Source of the DNA: Adiantum capillus-veneris
Taxonomy: Eukaryota > Streptophyta > Polypodiopsida > Polypodiales > Pteridaceae
Direction of reading: 5' to 3'
Assembly: GCA_014529385.2 (NCBI GenBank)
Contig: CM043964.1
Coordinates: 104,397,587 to 104,461,586 of the forward strand
Length of the DNA: 64,000 nucleotides
Part shown: piece by piece, positions 54,278 to 64,000 of the stretch
Layout of the letters: each line of letters begins with the position of its first letter
How positions within the stretch are numbered: the first letter of the stretch is position 1
Position numbers and translations under genes: made by a program
The notes under the pieces: generated by a model
What the model was told of the DNA's origin: nothing
Databases searched by the model: none
What the model saw: the letters and a program-made list of their open reading frames with translations, nothing else

Positions 54278-55802
54278 TCAAAGCTTGATGAAGTTTCCAC
54301 TCGGGGGACTCTGCTCGTAGGGCTTCCTTTCAAGTCTGATTTCCTGCATGGTCAATAAAGAAAAAGAATAATCAGAAATCTAAACATGCCAAACAAAGAA
54401 AGACTAGTGCCACAAATGAAGCGAGGGGCCTCAGCCAGAGTGGGTAAGGACTGTATGATGGCTTGGAGTGAATGCCTAATATGCAAGACTAGTGCCACAA
54501 AAACAGTACTTTGCAATGAGTCTTACAAGCACACTCACACCACAATAAGAATTTGCTCGAGTCTTGAATTCTCCACCATAAGTAGCATGCAAAATACACA
54601 GTCTAAACCCATTGCATCGAAGCAAGAGTAAATTTGCACAATTAAATTTCATTTTTTAAAAAAGTGAACTTTTAAGTGCCTTAACCAGTATTGGAAAGGT
54701 GCACAAAAAACCATTTTCTACTATTGAGCATCCACACCAATTGCAATTCCTTTGATATACAAACCAATGTCAAGAGCACCTTTCTGATGCAATGGTCTCA
54801 CCTACCTACCAGAAAAAGGCAGCACAGCACAAAGATCGATAGTAGCATACCTTGATAGCAAACAAATATGAAAGTCCTAGGAGTGGTCATGTCGGTTTTC
54901 TATTCTATCAAATTGGACTAGAGCCTGCTTCATGTCAGCAATTGCACAAGGTCATTCTTGGATCGAGTAGTAAGAGGAACGGCATAGCACATCACTACTC
55001 CTCAAAAAGAGATGGTGTTCAATCTTTGCATCGTGTCTTTGGAACTTACGCAAATAATCCATTCAAATACAACTTTTAAGATTTGTGTATTCGTCTGTTG
55101 TTTTCCTGCCATCAATCTCTACAGGCAATTTTGCTTGCTTTTGACCTTCTTCTTCCCTTTCCTTGCTTTTCCTATCAGAGTTAACCAGAGAGCTCTGGAT
55201 CCAAGACGCCCCTCTTCTGTTTTCAAATTGAATTCATGATCACTCATATCATCCAAGGGGGCCACGGCAGATGGCGAACTTACATCCAGATCAACTCCAG
55301 CAGCAGAAAGGGTTTGATATTCAGCTTGAATGCGGTCCTTCTCTCTCTGAGGGATGCCAACGAAGGAGGCAGCGAGATTGCTCATGACAGAGGTCATTTC
55401 ATCATCCAAGAAGTGAGCACCAAGCGTAAGGGACATGCCACGTCCTTTGCCAAAGGCATGGAAGGCATCACGGACCTTCTGCAAGAAAGAGAAGGCATCT
55501 GCCTTGCTAAGACCTTCATCCATGATGGCACAATAAGTAGCAACACCATCCAGAAGGCAAATAAACCTGCGCTGATGGGTAGTGTAGCTGAATCGGGCAT
55601 GCAAAGGGGGTACATTCTCCAGACAAGCGGCAGCCATTCCAGGTGATTCTGTGCGGCCTTCCTGTGTATACTCAGATAGGACAATTGTACCTTTCGAGAC
55701 AGCAGAATAATGAACCAGGCTTGAGAGGGGAGGTTCATCTTGCAGCTTGCAAAGCCCATCGCTAAGCAATGGAGCAGATGAGAAAGAAATCCTTCTCAGC
55801 AT
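54278..55802 (-). CDS. Longin-domain protein, phytolongin-like
   Basis: Proposed exons 55802-55146 and 54343-54278 (stop TGA). Exon 1 starts MLRRISFSSAPLL and holds a longin domain at about 29-150: LVHYSAVSKGTIVLSEYT, then LENVPPLHARFSYTTHQRRF, then IMDEGLSKADAFSFLQKVRD. This order and the MDEGL stretch fit plant phytolongins, longin proteins that have lost the SNARE motif and act in membrane traffic; VAMP7 proteins are less similar. After residue 150 it is variable, ending in a Lys-rich GKARKGKKK. The intron starts GTCAAA and ends CTTTATTGACCATGCAG, phase 0; exon 2 adds about 21 residues. Without splicing, exon 1 runs on to a stop at 55119. Known phytolongins end in a membrane anchor, and I see none in either form. 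Confidence 0.65.
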
Positions 55803-55866
55803 TGCTATTGTCGAGAAATTGCAGTAGAAGAATGCTTGTCTGTATGCAAAACTGGCACAAAGATGC

Positions 55867-55989
55867 TCAAAGTACCTGGTGTAAACTCAAAGACTCAAAG
55901 AAAGGGCGGATGGCACCTTCGCGGAGGCTTTGATGATGCTTATATCCAGCACCAGCAAAAGCTTGCCAGAAAAAAGCGACCTCATCCAT
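55867..55989 (-). other. Upstream ORF 2 of the longin gene
   Basis: 40 codons, start MDEVAFFWQAFAGAG in a good context (GGCCATGG), ending 64 bp before the main ATG. If the whole stretch is transcribed it would hinder main-ORF translation; a CAG/GTACTT site near its end may be a splice donor of a leader intron. Confidence 0.4.
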
Positions 55990-56019
55990 GGCCTCCTTCC
56001 GGATCTCCTACCCGGAAGA

Positions 56020-56067
56020 TCAGAAAATGACGGCTCCTAAGACACCTAAGACCTTCAATGCAGCCAT
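56020..56067 (-). other. Upstream ORF 1 of the longin gene
   Basis: 15 codons (MAALKVLGVLGAVIF) with start context CACCATGG, in the GC-rich stretch 56000-56310 that looks like the 5' untranslated region and proximal promoter. A weak TATA-like ATATACA lies near 56318. Confidence 0.4.
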
Positions 56068-56476
56068 GGTGTTGTGATCTCTCTGTAAAACGCCAAAGAC
56101 AGCTGGAAAGCAGGAAGGAAGGAACTGATGTGCATGCCACTCCGGGTTGGGGGCGGGGGAGAGAGAGAAACTTGTTCAAAGTGGAGAGGATGATCGAGCC
56201 AGGTCGAAAGACTGAAAAAACAGCGTGGTATCCCGCCATTGCCGGCTCACAGTTAGAACGCGCTTTGGTCAAATTTGGTGAGGGAAACAAAGCGGGCCGG
56301 CGGGGGCCCTAGGTGTATATGGTGTCTTAATTCACTGTTTCCATGCCTGGGGACAACTACCAAAATTGGCCCCATTCCACTTTTGGGAGGTGGGATCAAT
56401 GGTCTTCATTTATCAAGAGTGGCAGGATTGGGCGCCTTGGGCGGTCCGATCTTTGACCAAATGAACCTCCATTGGA

Positions 56477-56586
56477 TCCCATAAAAGTAACCACCAAGTA
56501 GATCTGTTGTGAATGCCATGTGAACATGTGAATTCCATGAAAGTAAACAACAAGTGAGTCCGTTGTGAACGCCATGTGAACATCAA
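56477..56586 (+). repeat. 55-bp tandem repeat, two copies
   Basis: Units end TGAATGCCATGTGAACAT and TGAACGCCATGTGAACAT; the two copies differ at about ten positions. Confidence 0.85.
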
Positions 56587-57718
56587 GTGTTTTTATGGAA
56601 TGATGCGAGCCACCCCAAAGACTTTGAGAAATGTTTTTTAGTGCTTTTGGACCTTTGAATGTAAAGCATGCTTGTACAAAGTGTACAAAAGCAGTGTGTG
56701 CCAGTTATCTGTATGCGGGCCAATTGTGCAGGGCATATAGTTTTGTTGTTTTTGTACATTGAAGTGTCTAAACTTCTAAGAGTAAGTAAGTGCACTTAAA
56801 CTATGAAGAAAATTGAACTTTTTCTTAGCTTTTGGTAGTGAGTGAAGAGTAAAATTCATCAAGGAAGAAGAATCTCCATTAGGTAGCCTCTAGTGAAGGA
56901 TGGGGGTTTTGTTGTAGAGGTGTCTCTCTTGCTTTGCGAGAACCTAGTGTGGTGAGTTGAGAGCGTGTCTCTCATCAATGGGCTAAGGAAAGTGGGTGCT
57001 TAGCTCTACATATTGATCTCTTTTCATCTTGGTTTGAAGTATGAAAATTATGTTGAGTGCAAATCCCAGCTAGTTGTGGGTAGACTACACGTTGTAATAC
57101 CTTGCTTGTACATTTACAAAATGGGGGAAAAAAATCCATCACTTTTTCTCAAAATTCTAATGAACTTTGTGGGTTTTTAGCTTGATTTGAATGGGTTTTG
57201 GTCAAGATATATGTATATATGGGAGCACCTATGGAGTTTGTACAAGCACATAGAAGGGCATTTGAAAAGAAGTGAAGCCCTTGATTTTTTTAGCAAAAGA
57301 GAAGAGATTTCCATTGTTATTTGTCACTTTTTTCCTTTGATTTTATTGTTCCTTTTCTTCTTTTAGTGCAACCAAGTATATTGGGAGTTGTAACCGTGTA
57401 GAGGGAAGCCAATCACGGCTAGTCGAGGTTGCGTGTGTGTAGGGTTTACAAAATTTGTGAGTGAAGATTAGTTCATATTCTTTTGAGAAAGCTATTATCT
57501 GCATCCTCTTTTCGTTGTAGTTGTTTAAGGTGTTGTAAAGGTAAGCCTCCCAATCCTTCAAAACGTGAACCGTGAACGTCACAAAGTGAACGCACTAATT
57601 CCCAAGTGAACTTCACATGATTACATGAATCCAAAGTGAATCTTATGGGAACGTTATGTGAACCCCCCGATGGCATTTTTTGCCATGATAAGGTATATTC
57701 CCACCTACCTTTAAACTA

Positions 57719-57800
57719 GTGCGCAATAGCTTAGCAGTAGAATAGTAGTGGTGTGTGTAGGAGGTGGTGCATTCAAGGCCCGAGGCAAAAATGGAGGGAT
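57719..57800 (+). repeat. Possible tRNA-derived SINE head
   Basis: TAGCTTAGCAGTAGAAT resembles an A box and GTGCATTCAAGGCCCG a B box, about 40 bp apart, as in RNA polymerase III promoters of plant SINEs. No tail or target duplication identified. Confidence 0.3.
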
Positions 57801-58673
57801 ATTGTTCTTTTTCCCAAGACAATCCGACGGTCCACATTATTTAACGATTGTGGACCATCAATCCCATCTCCCAAAAGTGGCATCAATTAGTACATAGCCA
57901 TAATCCAAGCTTCAATAGCATCACTAACTATTGTGTCATGATTACTCAGTAGTGAATGATCTAATTAAAGTCATAATTTTAATTCACCGTTTAAATTACT
58001 CCAAAGTGTAGTAATATACTTGTATTTTTTTGTTGAAAAACGATTCTAAAGTACATGACCCGTTAGAGTCTGTCTTCGGTTTGCTACTTTAGTTTCGCAA
58101 CGCTATAACCGAAACCAGACGTGCTTAAACGGATAAAATCTCTTACTAAGACTGCGGAGAGCATGTTATCCATTGTCCAAACCTCACAAGAATGGAATTT
58201 TAGATCTTAGCAGATGTCATAGCATTAAAAATCTATTGATACAAGTTAAGAGGATCATGATCCATGCTTGTGTCCCCAAAAAAGAAAAATCGTACATAAG
58301 TATGGTGGGAGGTGGTGGCATCCTCACCCAATTATTATAAACCATTGGAATCATGTCGTTCCCCTATATACTTGTTTTCTCTTCTAGGGTTGAAGGGTTA
58401 TGATATGCTCCTCTTGCAATGTCGAAGGGTCATGTTTACTTCTCCTATGCTATAGGAGGGTCACCTTTTATTCGATTCACAATGCATTGAGAGGTATTCT
58501 ATCATGTAGCTTCTAACAACCGTGAAGATGTCAAGCACTCTCCAGCCGTAGAGATGTGAGGACAGGGTTTAGGGGGAGACCGTGCGATCCTACTACCCAT
58601 GCGGCTAGACCAATGGGGATAGCAAGCCACACACAACTATAAAGTTTGGGAATGAGGAGCACTCTTCATTATC

Positions 58674-59338
58674 TCAATTGTTGGGTGGAGAGCGGATTAC
58701 CATTCCCTCCTTAGTAGGTATGCCCGTCATGTGTTTTTTATCTTTCTCTTGTAGGTTTTTGATTGTTGCATGTGATTGGTCATGCATGTTCCTATACGTG
58801 TCCAAGAGAGCATCTGTGATTTGAACCCGTATGGACCAATATTGTTCCTTGCTCTCTAGAGTAGAGATGCTTTGTTTTTGAGAGTGTACTTCGATTTTTA
58901 GGAGGTCCACCATTGAGTGGATGTGCCCAGAAAATCATCAATATTTTCCAATGGAACCATAGTTTTTGTAGTAGATGTGTTGGCCTCCTATCAAGTTTCT
59001 CTTCTTTCAGCTTTGATTTCTCTTTTTGCTTATTCTTTAGCTAGGGTGGCTTCCCTTGGACTTTTGTCCTTTGGTCCTCATTATCACATTCTTGCTGATC
59101 GAGTTTCATATCTACATGCACTTCACTTTCTAGGGAATCTTCCTGTATGGGGGTCCATATCTATAGGCACGTCACTTTCTACGGGATCTTCCTATGTGGG
59201 GGACAAACCTGATTGCTTTGTATACACTCTAGTGTTTGGTGTAGGTGTGGCTACCTCTTCGAATGTAGTTGCTTATGAAACAATCTCTTTTTCCTTGGGG
59301 TTATCATCCAAAGTGGTAGCCTGTGTGAGTGATTTCAT
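58674..59338 (-). pseudogene. Decayed coding sequence with a coiled-coil end, family unknown
   Basis: From 59338 leftward one frame reads polar, Glu/Lys-rich protein-like sequence (TTFEEVATPTPNTRVYTKQS, MVPLENIDDFLG) with about seven stops. It changes frame by one base near 58920 and continues as VDLLKIEVHSQKQSISTLES and a coiled coil to a stop at 58674. The + strand ORF over the same bases looks like a shadow. It could be a retroelement gag-like ORF or a host pseudogene. Confidence 0.35.
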
Positions 59339-59345
59339 CCCTTGA

Positions 59346-62033
59346 CCATAAACCATATTCCTTTTTTAACCAACTTTGACACTTGGAGTTCTGAATGTAC
59401 TACATGCTACAGCCAAACCGAGAAAACACACACAACCCTTAAAGAATGAACTTTTTTGCATAAGAAGAAGTCTAACTAGTGACTAAACATAACCTCAAAA
59501 TCCCATTGTGATAAAATTCACCATCCATAAGTGGTGTACTATTAGTGCACCTCACTCTCCTTGCACAAAGAGCTAGTTTTGACCTAGAAGGATGGCAGTT
59601 TTTGGTTTTTCCTATTTTAGTTTCACTTTTGTTTTCTAGTAATCATCTAGTTTTTGAGTCTGACATCTTTAGTTAAGTACCAACCTAGAATAGCTGTTTG
59701 AACACATACAACTCATTTCAAAGGATCACCAAAAAAATGCACTTTGAATATTGAAGACAAAGCTTGTATGAGGACGTGCAATGGCTAGGAAGGGGGGGAA
59801 GGTTAGCAGATGGACCAAATGGGCACCCTCCTAGTTGGCTACATCTTGTCCAAGCCATCGCTTTGTACTCTTTTTTTTTTTAGAAAGCAATTCAGTCCAA
59901 TCATGATGCACAATAGCCCCATCCCTTTGATCAAATATATATCATAGCTTCACATATATGCAAAAAATAACTTTTTTCTATTTTCGACGGATGTGTACAT
60001 GACATACAAAATAAGATATTTGACCTCGGCCTACTGCATCAATGTCAACCCCATAACATAGTCTAACACCCTACCTCATGGCTTTACCTGTATGACACTC
60101 ATGCGAACAACCACAAAAAGAAATCCACTTATTGCATAATTTTCCATATGGTTAAGGTTGACTAACCACATAGCCACATATAAGTTTATGCACATCAAGT
60201 ACTTGAAATCTACTTATCAAAACAAGCCATAAAACTATATGAACCACTTATCAAACTCACAACTCCATATGGTACTCCCCCTTGGTAGCATCCCTATATG
60301 TATAAGTAGCATTATATATAAGGAACGGTTAATAAATCACACTCTTGAAGTGGTATCCAAAATCTAAATACATGAATTAGCAAGTTTAATGAAGGTTTTG
60401 ATTTGGATGACTGTGTTTTTTCATTTGATGAATCTATATAGTGTTCCTCCACGGAGCATGGGGTCAAAAATATTAAGTGTAGTGGGTAGCAAGCTCTATT
60501 TTGTCCATATACACTGTGGAATTTTCACGTGAAACATAAGAGATAAAATTCTCTAAATGTGTATCTAGCATCTACTTCAAAGGGTTTGACTTGATTCATA
60601 GAGGGTTAGGAGATACAGCCAAAACAGTGTCCCTATCGCCTACATGACGTGAAACAAACAACACTTTTTATGCACCTACCTGATCATAAACACACCATAT
60701 ATGTATATATCAACGTGATAAACATAATGAAACAAGCAGGGAGCATCCTTGTACACATCTAGCAAGCCTGTACATACCTATGTATACGAAAAAGCAACCA
60801 CCGAGAGCATAGTTTCTCAGAAACGTAGAGATAGAAAGAGATGATGGCTATGGACTTTAAATATTTTTTAACGTGATCTAGAAGTGATTACCATTGTTCC
60901 TAAGGCTCTTACTTTTCCGCAAAAGAGTAGTGATGAAAGCTATGTAGAGGTTTTTGTCAAGAAAGAGTGTGTACACTGTAAAAAGAGAAGAGAAATATAT
61001 AGTAGAAAACTAGCGAGAGTGTTCTCCTTCTTCTTCTTGTGAAAAAGAGAGAGAATCTTACAAAGATGGTTATGGAGAGATTGCATCACTCTGTATAATA
61101 GGTACGTAGAGTTTGCACTAGTTTATGCAAGTGTCTACACTAAGAACTGAGCAAGTGCTAGTGATGCTTTTATTGATTCTCTGTCAGGTTGGAGTGTTAC
61201 CCAAGCAGAAAATAGGGTGTGCCCTCTCATGCTAAGAATACTTGCAACGTTTTGGAGTCTTTTTCAAAAAACAAGGCATTGCTATTGGAAGTCAACTCTC
61301 ACCCCTTTTTCTTCAATTTTTGATGTAAATTGATTAATATAAACGTTATACCAGCAACTAGTGTGACCATAAATGAACTAGGCTGCACAATGATATTATG
61401 GGGTAATGATGACATTCCTGTACTATCCTGATGTATTTCCAATGTCGATTTTATAGAAATTATTCTTGTAAAAATCTTGTTTAATCCCGCCTCGTCCCCA
61501 TTTGGTCGTTTTATATCCAAACGATGACTAAAACTGTAATTTTTAGATTTAGTCATTTTAAAAAGCAACCTTGCTTTTTGAAAATGCAAAAAGAACAAAT
61601 AGCTTTAAAAAAAACTGAATTATTTAAACCATGACTTTCCCTCATCCACCCGAACAAGGAAACGTGGTTGCTTTTCAACAAAAAGCATGAAAAGCAAAAA
61701 ATAGTGTGAAAAGCACTCGAAAAGAATTTTTTAACAAAATTGAACAATAGCATCTCTGGGACACGTAGATTACGGATCTGACCTGGCTTTTCATAAAAAG
61801 CACCAAAAAGCACAAAAAGCAAGAAAAAGCAAAAAATTGAAAGTTTTTTCAAAAGTCAACCAAACTTTCGTCTGGCCTAGTGGAACATAAAAACGCTCGT
61901 GTCCACTTTAAAACCTTACAATATTGCTGAACAGCATTTTTAACTAAAAATTTAAAACGTGGATATCGAAATCTAATTTTCTTATTTTTAGAAGAGACCC
62001 AAAAATTAGGGATCTTACATATGCTGGAGAGAG
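59346..62033. other. Intergenic DNA
   Basis: AT-rich, no gene recognised. At 61557-61850 AAAAGCA and TGCTTTT motifs are repeated many times in both orientations, which could be a miniature inverted-repeat element of hAT type; no clean ends found. Confidence 0.5.
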
Positions 62034-62371
62034 TGTTAGGGTAAGCCCACGCTAGTGGCATCACATGGGGAAGAACCGTAATCTACTAGGATGAATGGAA
62101 GATGACATGGTCCAATAGGGAAAGGATGCAACCTCTCTAACCAATGGATGTAAAGCACCAAGCCTATTTGAGAGGCTCTTTTCTATTCAACTTTTCACTT
62201 TGAGTTTGAATCATTGTGTCTATACTCTCTTGCTTTATGTTCTTAACCTTGGCTTAACTCTAGCCCTAATTTGCTCTAACCCTATCCCTAGAATCATGGT
62301 GAGCTTAAGGCTTCACCCACCATAGCCTAGCTCACTAACAATGCATAGGGTTGAGCACCCCAAGTCTTACA
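62034..62371 (+). repeat. Copia-like LTR (single copy in window)
   Basis: From TGTTAGGGTAAGCC to AAGTCTTACA, with a primer site two bases after the end. TG..CA borders and position support an LTR. The left border is less certain than the right. Internal sequence after 62386 shows no copia protein. Confidence 0.6.
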
Positions 62372-62373
62372 AC

Positions 62374-62385
62374 TGGTATCAGAGC
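62374..62385 (+). promoter_or_regulatory. Primer binding site, initiator-methionine type
   Basis: TGGTATCAGAGC, the standard primer site of plant Ty1/copia elements. Confidence 0.8.
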
Positions 62386-62539
62386 TGAAGGATTTACATC
62401 CTTTGTGAATGGAGTGTTGATCAAAGAAGGCTGAAGCATCATTACTAGTGCCAAACTGCTGATTGTAAACATGGATAATCATAGGTCGTGCGCACTTACA
62501 TTCCACCATTTCCATCATTACTATTATGATCACTCTGTT

Positions 62540-62782
62540 TTATTCTCCTTGAGGTTGTGCTATCAAGATCAGGGGGTCCGAGCTACGTGCCTTAATTTCT
62601 TCAAGCACTTGTTTGCTTTCTATTGCACATAACTCGCAACCTGAGATCTCATTTTGTGCCTTCCTTACAACGCTCGCTATGGTAGGGAGGTTTTGATCCC
62701 ACATGGTGTTGGTTTGAAGAGGCCTAGGTGCAGGCTTGGAAGGAGGTGAGAAACTCATCATAGAAATTGGAGTTTGCTGCAA
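62540..62782 (-). CDS. Small ORF, unknown
   Basis: 80 codons (MQQTPISMMSFSPPSKPAPR to LILIAQPQGE). It has protein-like composition with a helix ASVVRKAQNEISGCELCAIE. A TTTTTGCAG acceptor-like site lies just upstream, so it may be an exon of a longer gene or a remnant. I recognise no family. Confidence 0.25.
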   Translation of the reverse strand: MQQTPISMMSFSPPSKPAPRPLQTNTMWDQNLPTIASVVRKAQNEISGCELCAIESKQVLEEIKARSSDPLILIAQPQGE

Positions 62783-63197
62783 AAACCAACCCCAGGGTCT
62801 CTATGGAGCACATGGTATATTTGTAGACTTTGCCAGTGCAATCAGAGAGAAGAAGCCGAGCGATGGCAAGTGACACTCATGACGCACATTACTACAAGCC
62901 AATTTTTTTAAAATCCTATTCAAAGAATGCTTCTCGGATGTGACAAATCCTTGTCGGAGGAAACTATGATCCATCATTACCCACCCCCTAGTTGAGCATT
63001 CATGCTCAACCCCATCGTTATTTAGATATAATAAGACTACATAAGAAAAAATTATATATAGTAGCTGTATAAATAATATAGAGATATATAGAGATAAAAA
63101 ATCATTAGCTCCACAATCCTCCAGTCAAGAGGAAATCCATAACTTCTCCCAAGTTTGATTCCAAATTCACCATCTCTTGGGTCAAATATACGTCATC

Positions 63198-63303
63198 CAA
63201 GTGTACAATATGCATATGCACTCTTCTTCTTCCACCTATAGACCCCGAAACAAGTGTACAATATGCATATACACTCTTCTGCTTCCACCTATAGATCCCA
63301 AAA
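63198..63303 (+). repeat. 53-bp tandem repeat, two copies
   Basis: CAAGTGTACAATATGCATAT starts at 63198 and 63251; the copies differ at four or five positions. Confidence 0.9.
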
Positions 63304-63529
63304 CAAGCCACTCTTGCATCTCTTCATAGCATGGCTGTTTGTCACTCTATATCCACGAGCTTTTGTAAGCATTATAAGCATGTATATCAACCTTTGAATC
63401 ACCTGCACGGCACGCAATAGTCCAACCAGTTGCTATAGAAGTTTCCATAACACAACCCATATCACTTTAACATTGTAATTGATGCACAACATTTTGCAAA
63501 GAGACTTTCAATAACATGTTCATCAGTAG

Positions 63530-63975
63530 CATAACATAGAGATTCCATACCTTGGCATTTGCCTCCACTTGCTCGACAACGAAGCACACCTTCTCTCCTT
63601 GAAAGACTATATCCAAAAGTTCTATAACTGGCCTAGTATCAACTCTTTAGCCCCAAGAGCATGACTTGCTAAGCCTTCAAGTTGTTCATCAACATAGATT
63701 GGGGGATTGAATTGCTCAACTATTAGCTATGGAAGTGCTTCTTTGATCTCACACACTACCTCAACTTACTCTTCAAACACATGCACAACCCCCACATCAT
63801 TGGACAAGCAAGACAAAAATTGATCCCCCACCTTATCACCTTTCAGGTTGGCAACACCTTCCTCTTTGCATGTAGGATCACTCTCATAGGCTTCACTTAT
63901 ACCTATCTCCATAGAGTCAATTGGTGGTGTTACGTCTCCACAGCCAAACATAAACTCTAGAGCAGTATAGTGCAC
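63530..63975 (-). pseudogene. Decayed ORF with only stop-codon damage, family unknown
   Basis: From ATG at 63975 (MHYTALEFMFGCGDVTPPID) one frame runs leftward with protein-like sequence (GVANLKGDKVGDQFLSCLSN, IVEQFNPPIYVDEQLEGLAS, RRCASLSSKWRQMPRYGIS). Four in-frame stops (TAA, TAG, TAG, TAG) and no frame change interrupt it. It may extend beyond the window. Acidic composition recalls retroelement gag-region proteins, but I cannot assign it. Confidence 0.4.
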
Positions 63976-64000
63976 CTCTACATACGGATCAAGGAAAGAT

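Larger units (their letters stand above)
56330..58673. other. Intergenic DNA
   Basis: No gene. Holds the 55-bp tandem repeat at 56477-56586, related GTGAAC-rich sequence at 57560-57665, and a possible SINE head at 57719-57790. Confidence 0.6.
62386..63529. other. Mostly non-coding stretch after the copia-like LTR
   Basis: Contains the small ORF at 62540-62782 and the tandem repeat at 63198-63303. Otherwise AT-rich with no recognised gene; no gag or pol of the adjacent LTR. Confidence 0.5.

Noticed and set aside
55236-55646. Plus-strand ORF over the longin gene
   Set aside because: The minus strand encodes a recognisable longin domain; this is its shadow.
58917-59345. 142-codon plus-strand ORF as a membrane protein
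   Set aside because: The opposite strand reads as decayed polar coding sequence, which explains the hydrophobic shadow.

Overview
This window is nuclear DNA of a land plant with a large, transposon-rich genome. Evidence: CACTA (En/Spm) transposases of the TNP2 and Transposase_24 types, plant Ty3/gypsy and Ty1/copia polyproteins, spliceosomal introns, and one ordinary plant gene, a phytolongin-like longin protein. That protein is diverged from the seed-plant phytolongins I know, which weakly hints at a fern, lycophyte or early-diverging lineage. I cannot name the species.

Layout. 1-4075: decayed CACTA element (CACTA-A, + strand) cut by the window start. 4076-34872: a Ty3/gypsy element (Gypsy-A, - strand) split by a second CACTA element (CACTA-B, 5003-31945, - strand, 14-bp terminal inverted repeats). 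CACTA-B carries an apparently intact three-exon Transposase_24 gene, a TNP2 gene, and a captured piece of a host heavy-metal-associated (HMA) gene. Its TNP2 gene is split by a 19-kb LTR retrotransposon (R1, 7423-26458, - strand). R1 has near-identical LTRs (6 substitutions, all transitions), a tRNA-Asp-type primer binding site, gag-pol, and a 1085-codon extra ORF after pol. 34873-36528: remnant of another gypsy element (Gypsy-C). 36827-51479: an old copia element (+ strand, 5-bp duplication GTGTT) split in its integrase gene by a dual-RNase H Tat-like gypsy element (Gypsy-B, 39494-48246, - strand). 51485-64000: mostly unique or decayed intergenic DNA with the phytolongin-like gene (54278-55802, - strand), a copia-like LTR end (62034-62385) and decayed coding fragments.

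Most unusual: R1. Its two long non-coding regions carry nine copies of a 24-bp palindrome that reads as a 10-bp stem with a self-complementary CGCG loop. Its polyprotein shows a tandemly duplicated integrase zinc-binding domain, a second retropepsin-like domain after the integrase, and a W-x-P-K repeat tail. Its gag-pol is broken only by five -1 frame changes, its extra ORF only by two stop codons. Other notable points: a leader ORF upstream of gag shared by Gypsy-A and Gypsy-B; an LTR of Gypsy-B that has copied the junction between its other LTR and the copia host; a 37-bp duplication flanking R1; an HMA gene fragment inside CACTA-B.

Relative order of events from nesting and LTR divergence: Gypsy-A, then CACTA-B, then R1 (youngest LTRs); copia (LTRs about 10% different), then Gypsy-B.
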